Below, piece after piece: positions 10,001 through 22,000 of a DNA stretch of 64,000 nt. The position numbers and the translations under genes were made by a program. This stretch comes from Megalopta genalis (taxonomy: Eukaryota; Arthropoda; Insecta; Hymenoptera; Halictidae): NCBI RefSeq assembly GCF_051020955.1, contig NC_135018.1, positions 4,564,814 through 4,628,813 of the forward strand, read 5' to 3'. The notes below the pieces were generated by a model. That model made no database searches, was not told where the DNA came from, and worked only from the letters and a program-made list of their open reading frames with translations. The stretch's first letter is position 1; each line of letters starts with the position of its first letter.

Positions 10001-13000
10001 GCTCCATAGACACTCATCGATCAATTATGAAAACTATCTCCGACCGGTAGACACCAATTATATTACTCCTCTTGATTCATGCGACACTATGCTGTGTCTT
10101 ATAAATACCTCTAATTATGAGTTATGTCTAATCACCTGACTATCTTCGTGAACAAGACTCTTGAATCTGTTCTATTAGCGTTGCTCTTTTTGTCCATAAA
10201 TTTCGTTAACAAAATAACGTTTAACCACGTTCCAATACATTTTATACAACTGTCGTGATTATGATTATGGTTTATCATAAAGCGAACAATTATTATATAT
10301 CGTCAGGTTCTGTAAAGATTGTTCAATGAAGAAAGTATATGCAGTGAACATGAACATTTATGTGTATCCTAATAATGCCGATGGTCATGAACTCGAAGAA
10401 TTTCATCATTTATATAAAAATCTATGAAAACATCTCTTACGATTGAATTTACACAAGTCTTTCGATTCTTCGTCCAAAATATCAGATAAGATTCAAGAAA
10501 AGTGCTGTAATTGCCGTGCTAATTAAATTCTTTATCAAGAAATGTTAATCTCGCAATTGATTTAAAACAGATCTTATCTAAAATACATGGCGATTCGTAT
10601 CTTTCTGATCCTATACAAGAGATGTACTTTATTTGAATCGCCTATAATTTAACATTATTAATTGTTCATTACGTTCTTTCAAACGTCACGTTTCTAAACG
10701 GACGTTTTTAACACAGCGCATCGTTTCTGCGCATAAAAAGCGTACATTGCGTTAATGTGCTACTTCTGTGGAGGATATTACATTCAAAAACCGGGCGTAG
10801 AAATGTTCTTTCGGTCGGCTGCAGCTCCGCCAACAGTTTCAGTAAGCACGTCTATTCTAAAACAATAGAGTGTATTCCTACTCCTCCCTCTTATCGTCGC
10901 TCCGATCGTTTATCGCAGCTCCAACAAATAAACGTACCCTAACGCATGTCCCGCTGCCGGATTAAACGCGCCGCGCTTCCGTAGAGCCGTTTAGAGGTCA
11001 GTGACCTTTCTCTTTGAGACTTTTTTCCGCAATACAAGAAAAAGAGTGTCGTCCCTCTAATTCGCCACCCCCTTCCCCCCTTGCCTCCCACCACGACTCG
11101 GCATCCATTTCTCGCACGCCTACTTGCGCCGATCTGAAAGCTTCGTATACGCAAGTCGGCTAGTGTCAGCGTGACGAACGCGCGCGCGGGAAGAGCATGA
11201 GCATGAGCACGAGCACGAGCACGGGCACTGGCACGGGCATGGGCACGGGCATGGCAGCACATTCAGAAAAATCCGCTTTCAGCACTAATAGTGCTTTAAC
11301 GGCCGTCTAAAAGGCTGCTCGAAAGAGGAAGCGCGCAATTAAAAGCGAACCTCTCTTAATACGAAGCTTCCACTCGTGCGCCGAAGGGAAACGCGGTATA
11401 GTCGATGCTCCCAGGCCTCGTTCATCCGTCTCTACTTTCGACGGGAACCAGCGATGCACAATTCGCAGCTAAGATTATTGCGACAGTTCGCTGGACATGT
11501 TCGGTTCGTGCAGTGTCTGCACTCCCAGCCAAAAAAGATGGAAATGTTGCACCAACATTCCACGAGCGATTATAAAGATTTCGTAATTTAACCCTCTATG
11601 GGCCCATGTAACTTTCAAGTCACAAGCTAATATATCCAGATTTTACCAAATAGTTTTAGTTTCTTTCACAAGATGATGTATACGTCTTAATTATATAATG
11701 CTTCTGAAAAAACCGATAACAATATTGATGACGGTTTGCTGCACCATCAATCTTGACCATCTTGTGCAATTGGGATTATTTGTGCTCTTGTCGGTGTTTA
11801 CTAAATAAAAGAAAGCGTATATAATAGCTCTGAGTTCGTATATCAATATCAATTTATTTATTTGCTTTTCAATAATCATTTTGTTACTATTTGTATATGA
11901 TACAGTTTTGTAACTTTCAGGTTACATTGGGATATTGGGATATTGGTAGATTCGAGTGTATTTAGGATAATAGTTGTGCTTTCTCCTATTTTCAAATTTA
12001 TATATCAAATACCCAAAATATGGATACAAAATCGTATAAAAATAAAAGAGGAATTAGAATTGGACACATCAGCGGTAATAGATCCGAAGATTCTTTATTA
12101 GACTCTGAGTCCGATGAAGATTGTCCAGTAGCATTTACCAGACGACGCATAAATATTATTGACAGTGACGATGAATTTAGTACCGAATTATCATCGGATG
12201 AGGAAAATTCAAGACCACAAAAAACTATTTGGCAACCAGTTCCAAATGCAACGTACATCTATATTTAACGCCAAATTCAAACTGTTTTATGGAATTTCAC
12301 GCTTAAGCATTTATGCACAGAAGTGGAAACATTGTAAGCCGTTGTTACTTAAAAGTTACAAATCGAATTAATTATAATAAAGTTATTTAAACTGTTAAAT
12401 ATATTTTTAATTAGCATACATAAGTTTATAATAATAGATTTTCCGTCGCATAAATTTTTTTATATTTAAGAAAAAAATTCGGCCCATAGAGGGTTAAGCG
12501 ATAGAGAACAATTGACACGCGCGCGCGGAACCTGCTGAACCGATCAAAGTGATGAGTTTTATATTTATTACTTTAAAGTTGTTGAAATTGTAAAGACTCC
12601 TTTATTGAAAATACAGTAAATACTCCCCAATTGTCCTTCAGCTTGTAAATAAAAATTGACAATTTGGGAAGAGAAGATACGATTGTTCGAGCCTCGCGGC
12701 TCGTTATCTCCGCTTTCCAAATTGTCCATTTTTGTTTACAAGCTGAAGAACAATTGGCGAGAAATTACAGTAATCGAATAATAATAATAAAAATTATGGA
12801 ACGTCTAAATAAATTCGTAACGCACAATAAATAACGCGCGTCAGTCACATTTAGGTCTCGGATGGTTTAGTGCTAAGATGATCTGTCCAGTGAATGAACG
12901 CTTAAGCTGCATGCTTGTTAAAATGATCATTTACAAATTTCCTGATTGATAATTTCCTGATTGATATTATCGTAAGCGAGCTAACTTAGCAAGCTAAATA

Positions 13001-16000
13001 GATCAATGAACAAATGTCAAACGATCAATGAAGGAACAAAAATTTTTAAGGAACAGACCGTAATATTTCAGTGAATGACATTGTACAAAAAAACATAGTT
13101 TCATTGTAAATATTAATTATAGATCTCTAGTAACATTTCTTGAATGTATCAGACATCTTTCAAACAACTGCTAATTAAGCAAGTGAAATTAGTAATAAAT
13201 TATAAAAGAAAAGAAAATTTTATTTGCAGAGGTCATCTGTAGATGTATACTAAAGCTACTGTATACATTTTAATGTGAAAAGCGTTACTTTTCGTATAAT
13301 ACAGGAAATGTTTATTCACTAAAGGATGTTAATTATAGGGGGTGATCATCCAAGTGTTATTTTTCTCGATTTGAGTAGTGCTCCCTGTTATGCGTTGTAA
13401 TCCGATTATCATTGAGAACAGGTGTACATGCTTGAACCTGTCTATGAGCATTTAATTTTGTTCACAAAAGTTAAGAAGGTAATGTCTAATAAATAGTTTT
13501 TCGTTTCTGCTAGAAAGCGTACTTTGCCGAGTTGTTTCAATTTTTGCTCCAAATGTATGATCTGTGCTATCTTTGATTTCTTTATGGCAGATGTGCAACT
13601 TTGTACGTCAAACAAATAAGACCGCAAGATTGCGAGCTCAGAATTTGTAGTCCACTAGAAAGGAGTTACAGTATATTCAGGTTTTATGTGGAATGGAGAG
13701 AAACTGTTGCATGCCAAGAGTGCAATGATAACACCCTTATGAATTAATATGTATATTATACATTTATTTAATATGTCATCAGCCGGTATAGCTAGCCGAT
13801 GTATGAACAGCTTAATTTATTAGTTGGTTGGTTTTTAATTAAAAACTATTATAATTAAAAATAATTTAATTAATTAATCCAGTAATCGGTAAACGATTCT
13901 TCATTTTCCATTATTTGAATCATTTTGTAATACGTGGTATAGTTTTGTCAGTTTCTCTTGACTTTTTTATTTCATGCTCGTTTTCATGTTGCTTCCTACG
14001 TTTGTAAACCGCTTGATTTTTATTGGTTTCAATAGTTCTCGGTTAGATGAATACGCGACGAACCTGCGTGACGGCATAGGCGTAAACAGTACAGACTCAT
14101 TTTCAGAGTTTTTCTAATATTCTCTTCCACAATTGTTACTAAAAAAATGTTCATAAATGTATCCTACCGAAGATCTGCAAAAAGTTAGCTGTCTCCAACT
14201 CTAACTTTTATTTCTTATCAATTATGTGTCAATGTTTAGCAGAGTTGGATTGTGGAAGATTTCGATGACGAAAATTGAATAAAAGAGTATAATATCGAGA
14301 TAAGGTAACATAGTAATATCCTGGAATAGTATAAACGTATCGATTATTATAAAAATTACAAAGGTTGTTGTAATTCGCAGAAATACTTGCATAAAATTGT
14401 GCAAATGAATTATGACAAATCGAGATATGAATTTAGGTTACCAAACCTACTTCATTGCATACCGTACGTTACGTTACGTCGCGTCGCCACGAATGACGCT
14501 TGCAACCCACGCGAAATCGGCGAAGATAACGGAAACGTCGTCGTTGTTCGAGGTTCACGTGTCATTAATGCGATACGATTGGTGCTATTTCTGTACGTTA
14601 CACGACTCGAGAGCATCGACTGCCTTAGAAACTTGCCTGACTTATTGATTCGTCTGGTGCAGACTTTTTCCTCATTTCTATGCAATTGCTGGTCAGCATA
14701 ACAATCTCACGAAATCGAAGTGATTTATGCAATGAAGTAGAAATGATTAGATACATTCATCAACCTAATCCTGACCTATTTTACATTTTATAAAACCTTA
14801 TGAAATTTGATTTCTTTTTGAAGTTTTAGAAACCTTGCACAAGATGGTATAGTTTTCGTGTTTTTTTCTCAAAAACTGTAACACTATCAAACACGTCCTG
14901 TATTTGAAGAAATGCATTTTGAGTAATTTCATTATTCAAATTCGATCAATTACAAGAATGCATTTTTGTAATTTGTGAAAATTACAAAATGATAACTGAT
15001 TTTTCGATAGTCCCGTGAAAAAGATAGTTTACGGTGACCATTGACACTGTCTAGCCACTGCTCCATCTAGAAATAAAAGTTTTGTAAGATTTGGGTATAA
15101 AAGTGTTATCACAATTCTACGGAGAAGCATGTTTAAAATGTAACGTAAGACCAAACTTTGAATTACCAAACATACATCATATTCGACTTAGAATTAGAAT
15201 TTTTATTTTGGAAATGGAGATTCATGTTATTTTGCCCGCTCACTGAAGTTATTTCACGGCTACGCGTGTATCTGACCGGGTTAATCAGAATTCTTTGGCC
15301 ATCGACGCATGTAATTAATCGTCGACGCGAATCTTTGAGTTTGCCGAGGAACGCGCGGGCAAAGTACTTTTTGTACCTGCATCGGAGAGGACGGGATGCG
15401 TGAGTTGAGTCGAGAAAGCGTGTTCACGAAGAAGGAACCAGTTGCTTTCACCTAAGGTTTTCTTTGTTTCCGGCGGAGTACACCGCAGCAACGTGCGCCG
15501 CAAAAGCCGGGAGCTTTTTGAGCCGGTCGCAAGAGATCCGCGACCCTTTGAGAAATGAGAACCGAAAGCTTTGAAATAAGCCGCGTTTAAATGATTTCTT
15601 AGCATTTGCCGAAGCGAGTAGTAGCTCTAATGGTCATTTTTACGAATGCTTCGCGGAACCTGGCGAAAAGGAATTCTTTCGAGTGATATTCCTTTGATTG
15701 CTAATTACCTCGAGTATTAATCCAGATTTTTCTCAAACTTATTAGATTACTACTTAAGATCGATAAAAAAGAACATCGACTTCAAGATCGGTCAGTACAG
15801 GAAGATGAAAGATATTAAGCCACAATAATGCCATTAACACATATGAAATTGCACACTCTGAAAGCAGGGTCTTTTTAAAGGGAAAAAATATTTTCAGTTT
15901 TATTGCAGTGGCAGAGTTGACCACGGGATTCTCGTGGCTATTTCGCCAGAGGTTTCGTGGTCACAATAAATAGGATCGGAACTTGGTTGCTGAAGGTATG

Positions 16001-19000
16001 AACCATATGATGTGGTAATATAAATTTTCCGAGACTCTTCTGTTTTTAAGGGAATGTAATTTGCGGATCTGGGGATTACATAATAATGTCACAGTAAACG
16101 CGAGAGCTGCTTCTCAATAAGATCATAATGAAACTTAATCTCCCGTGCACCGATACCTGTACATTTTCCATTGAGGTTATCTCCGTAGAAAGCCTTCGTT
16201 TTCTAAGAAATAAATGTCATCGAGTTGCACATCGATACGATTTTGAACGAGCAACGAGTTGAATACGGTTCACTGTGCCAATGTTATCGTGTTCCGCCGT
16301 ATCTACTGACTTATACCCCTCCGGGTTTCAAAGCGGCATTGTCTCAACGGCCATCTGAAAAAATCGTGACGAAAGGACCGAGGAAATTCTTCCGCGTAGG
16401 AAACACTGTGCCCCGATAGAAACCGTTTACGCGGTAAATCTGTCATTAATATTTTCCATCGGGCTCCTTCCGAAAGAAAAAAAAGCAGCATCGTAATAAG
16501 CTCGCGTAACCAGCTTGGTCCCGTCATCCCTCTGAATGCAGCGGGCTCGTTATGGTTCGTATGGTCGCCCGCGCGAAAAGGAAAATTAAAAAGGGAAGGT
16601 AGAGAGAAGGGTCGCCGAGACCGTACCGAGTCACGTTGCATCGAAAGGAACAACAATAAAGTGTCCAGCGTCGGGGGCAGCAACAACGAGCCTTGCGCGG
16701 TGGTTGGGTTGGAGCGGAAGATGGTATTAATAATAATAAGAACGGAGAGAGGAAACAGGTTTGCAGAAGAATAGCTGGATCGCGGTGGCGAACGAAGGCG
16801 AAGGGGAAGAATAAGGAGGCTCGATAAGAGAAGGAACGGCGAGGCGCATCGTCCGGCTCTCTACTTTCAACCCCTTGGCGTAGGATGCTGCCGGAAGAAA
16901 GCTACGATGAAGGGTTTTTTTTCAGAGACTCCGCGTAGCCGGAGGGGGGGGGGTCGGGGTTTGGGTCGGCAGTTTTGAAAGAAGGGAAGAAGAGTGGGCG
17001 GCTAGGGTGGAAAACGGTCTACCGATGAAATAAAGAAGAAGAAGAAAAAATACAGAGAAGAACACGGAAAGACCAGGGGATGATGTACCAAGCCTATGCA
17101 ATCAGCAGCCGCCGATTGTTTGGCGCCCGAGTGCAACGATCCGTGCACAGCACTGTCTGCCTTTTTCGCGCTACCACTGCACAGCAGCAATGCTTGACGA
17201 TTATGCACTCGCTTCTCTGCCGCCAGATAATTAGGAGTTAATTAACTAATGGCCCTTTATACGTACCCTTCTCTTGCTCCTGCCTGTCTCTTTCTCTCTT
17301 CCTCCGTCGGTTCCATTCTTCGAGTTTGTTCCCTCTCGCTTTTTCCACCGTTTCTTTCGCATTTCGTTCCTTTTCTATCCTGTGTCCACCCACACGCCCT
17401 CCTCCCCTCCCCTACCCCCGCGTCCCGTGCCGGCTTCTGTCGACCCCTTTAGACCCCTTCTGTCTCTCCGCTTCTCGTCATTTTCCAATTCCCCTCACTG
17501 GCACCAGCGTCCTTTGTGCTCCTTCTTAGACGCGGAGGAACGTTTGAATGCCAACCGCCAGCCCGCCACGGTCCGTGGCTTTTTTTGTCTTTCCCGCGAG
17601 GTTTGATATGCCGTAATGGCATGACGCACAGGCTACACACCGACGGAAGAAAAGGTACACACGCGCTCCTCTGATTCCGCGGTCTTTTGTAGACTTTCTG
17701 GTCGAGCGTGTGCGCCGCGGCGCGACATCCGCCGAATGGCAGAACAACACTCCGAGGAAAATCGGATGGATACACGGTCTTATCCCAGTCAGTGGTTAAT
17801 CCTGTTACGTCTACGTAAAATCGCTCGTACATTTTCGAAACTACTGCGCTGGAGTCTGGAAAGCGACCTATCATGGCTGGAACTCAATGTGTCATCGGAC
17901 CTTTCTAAAACATGCTAATTAAGCATTCGAAGCTCTTACGGGGTTTCTATACACACTAAATTCACTCTTTTTATAAATCAGATCCACCATGTTTAAATCT
18001 AATTCACCTTAAATCGTACATACGCGTAATTACTCTTTCTCCTCAGTCAAACATTGATGGATCTGAGCAGTCTTGACATCCTCGCATGATTCTTCAATGA
18101 TGAACCCTATCGAAGAGGACACCTAGGATTAAAAAGTTTAGTTAATAAACTTTTTTCATGTAGCCTACTTTTCAGGTTCATGCCTACTTTGTAGATAGAC
18201 GCTTAACATCATTTGGTAGACACATTTTCAATCACTCGAAAAATTAAAAAGATTTTATTAGTAACTTTATTCGATCCAGACTCCCATCTCGTTTTCGAAA
18301 GGAGAATCACCACTTACACTGTATTATAGAAAATGATTCTGATTATTGTTAACCCCTTGCACTACGATTTCTTTCACAGCTATATTGATTAGTACTTCTT
18401 CGTACTTAATAGTATTCCCAAATAGAACGAAACAATGTTTGTTTCTTGTATGTCTCCATTTACAGTAAATTCTCTCTACGTTTTTATAATTATTGACATT
18501 CGGTGACTATAAAAACGAGCCAAAATGCTCGATTAACACATTAAAGGCGGGGGATCTTGACGAAAGTATGCTAGGTAACGCGGCGACCGCCCCGCCTCGT
18601 TTTTCATCCTGGAGCGGGCGATATTTTGTGTAATCATAAAAAATTTAGACTTAAAAAAGTTTATTTAAACTCTTAAAACTAAAAGAAATATTAAAAAAGA
18701 ACTAAACACTAATTACAAAAAATGTTTTAAAGTACATATTTATGAGAAGTCGAGATAAATCGTAGTACTACGACTCCCGCCTTTAATGTGTTAATCGTAC
18801 CTCCTCTTCCCAAATTGTCCATTTTTGTTCCCAAGCTGAGCGTCAATTAGGGAGAATTTAAATCTTCATCACGAATCTGATTCGTTATGTGCAGTGCAAA
18901 GGATATAAGCCAGATCCGACATTGGTTTTCGCACTAATAATTATTTCACTGATTTAACACGTTGACTGCCGCGTCACCCGTATTCGGGTGACAGCAAAAG

Positions 19001-22000
19001 TTCTCATCAGGCCGCGTCACCCGTAATTCGGGTGACGCTGATTTGACTACTTACAAAGGATTTCCGAAAATATTTCGACAAATATTCTACAGGAGGTAAT
19101 GAAACTATTGAATTCTTATAAAAATGGTTTATTAACAAAATTATTCGCAGTGTATAACATTAAAACATTCTCTGCAAAGTTGAGGTTGATCAGGACAGCT
19201 TGGACAAACAGTTGTTTGTTTTTTTCAGATATGCTCGTGCCTCTGATCGGTCCATTTCGTATCTTTTATTTGAACTGTAGCTTCCTCGGTATCATCAACA
19301 TTTCTTTCTTCTTCCATGATCAATTCTCGTAAAATCTCGTCGATAGTATCTTCATAACATTCATTATCACTACGATTATATTTATCAGTATCCAAATCAG
19401 AATCTGACGATGTAATTTTATTTATGCTTCTCCTTCCGGGCAATCCGATCTCTTTTCATTATTGAAAAAAAATAAGGGCAGAGATTTTAAGTTATACCAT
19501 TCGGTACTCGGCAAAGATTCCAACTGTTCATGCAGGAACAGAAACAGACATGAATTAACGGCGCACGCTTCCTATAGCGGCACGGGTGGCCTGTAGGAGA
19601 TTTTGTTGTAAATACGCATGGCAGTCAACGTGTTAAATCGTATTCGTGCATAATCCTACGCTTGCATGACAAGTAGAAGCACTTCTAATATCTCTCAACT
19701 GTTCCAATAAACAAATTAAACAACGTTATAGCAAATTCTGAAATAAAACGGAGGAAACACTTTGGACCGTATCATTAGATAGTTAATTACTCAGCCGCGA
19801 AAATTCTCGTTGAATCGTCGCGCCTGTAGGGTGTTCCTCCTCTGCTAACAGAGATCGAAATGCTTTCGGTTAATCAAGCAAACCTGCGTTTCACTCGCGA
19901 CCTCGAACAAAAGCGCGCGCGAGTTTCTTGTCTGGATCGCGCGCCACGTTTCCGTCCCTTGCCGCGATTATTCGCGGGCGATACTTTTTCCGTTCCTCGA
20001 GAATCCTTCGGCGCGATTCAGCCGCACGTGGGAATTCGTCGGGGCGTCGGGGACAATGCGGTTGCGTCGGAATACGGAATTTTGTAAAGCGGCGACAGTC
20101 GTTTTTTCGTGCCGCGTCGCTTCGACTCGCTGGCGAACAGTCCGGAGGGTGTTCCGTGTTCGCGCCTTGGCTGAATGAAATCACCGATCGGATCCTCCGA
20201 GGATAACCCATTGAATTCCATAATTACGAAATTGCTAATGGAGGAAACAACGAGGGAGACGTCTGCGACGACGCTGCGTCGAGCGAGTCCCGGATGAGGG
20301 ATGTTTCTGCATTTTGATCAGTGCTGAGAGAATTTTTAAACGGAACCACCGAGCGTGCTGCATTGTCTGTCGCGATCGATTTGGTCTCGTCGATGATGTC
20401 GTCATCCTGAACCCTTTCATATCTGACAAGGGGCATTAGCCGTGTTAATTCGTCGTTAAACGCAGCAGTTTAGCGGACCCTACGGTAATTACTCGGGGCT
20501 GTGGCCATCTTGTTATTTTTTGGTGACCTTGAAATACGTCGTCAAGTTGCCGCACTGTGCGGCACTTATATGAGCATCCGAGACAAAAATCATCACTTCT
20601 AAGCTAACCAATTTTCGATCAGAATGCCTTAATAACTTGTCAAAGAAGATACAAGGATGCATCGATCTGCATAAAAAAATTAGATGATTTATTTTATTGA
20701 ATAATTGGAATGGAATAAGAATCCCAGGATATTTTGAACCGTTTTTTTTCCTAAACCTTATTTAAAGCGTACGAAAATAAATCGAACTTAATTATTTTGT
20801 TTTAAATATTTTAAATTGCTATATATTAATTACAATTATATATATATATCTAACTCCTGGCCGTCATTTTCTGTAAAGATTACAACGTAAAATAACCTTC
20901 TGTTCGTAAGATAATGTAAACAAGCCGTTGACTGGTTATGGTTACATATTTTGTTAAATAACTTTGAAGACCGTAACTTTTCGCTAAAATTGTTTTTATT
21001 ATATCAATCTGTACTATCTGACGAATATGTTGGAATAAGAATCCCAGGATATTTTGAACCGTTTTTTTTCTTCTAAACCTTATTTAAAGCGTACGAAAAT
21101 AAATCGGACTTAATTATTTCGTTTTAAATATTTTAAATTGCTATATATTAATTACAATCATATATATATAACTCCTGGCCGTCATTTTCTATAAAGATTA
21201 CAACGTAAAATGACCTTCTGTTCGTAAGGTAATGTAAACAAGCTGCGGTGTGAACTAACGTGTTATTTGATCCTCCTAAGATTCACTCGGCGAACTTACT
21301 TGAAATTAACGACCTGCTTAATTTTTTGAACATTCTGTTGCTAAATATGATCATTTAGATACTTCAACACATCATACACATAGATTTGAATAGATATGAA
21401 GCAGTGACTTTTTTGATTTTTGTCCATTAACGGCCGCACTGTGCGCCGTTGTGGACAACTTTTTCCTTTACTTATTGCCGCCACCGTTTAGTTTAGTTCC
21501 CGAGACGTTTGAAGAATGTAATGTAATATAAAATAATATAAAAAAAATTCTCTAATGATGCGCGGCGTCGACTGGTTGACTGTTAGTCCATACTTAATAA
21601 GACTAGAAGTAGATAGGAACTACCCTATTTTCACAGATATACTACTCGCGACGGAAATTATTTGGAGGGTAGCAATGACAAATATTCTTACAGTGCAATA
21701 GATAGATGTTTTGTCCGTACGTTTGGTTAGTCGCCTAACGTACATGCGCGACCGAACTAATGTACGCTCGATTCGCGCTTCCTACGGCAAATTAATGACG
21801 TGGAAGGGTCTCTAGTAGTATTAGAGAACTTTATTTTTTAGGTTGTACTCTCTCTGCGAGCGCTGGTGGAAGAATGCTCTTCCAACGCTGGAAATTCGTG
21901 GAAGAGCACCCGTGGATGGAGGTACATTGTTTGTTCTTGGTCAAGGCACGAATCACCCCTTGGAGGGGGGTCTCTGCCTTGACCCTTGTTGGGGCCTGAG

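Larger units (their letters stand above)
18353..18904. mobile_element. Family A MITE (CCCCTTGC ends), interrupted copy hosting two further MITEs
   Basis: TTAA at 18349-18352 is followed by CCCCTTGCACTACGATTTCT, matching the left part of the 245-bp elements at 3496 and 28545. The right part resumes after 18861 with ATCTTCATCACGAATCTGA and a decayed GTGCAAAGGATA end, matching TTCATGACGAGTCGGACTC...GCAAGGGG of the intact copies. Everything between is a family T MITE that itself carries another TTAA MITE. Confidence 0.75.
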
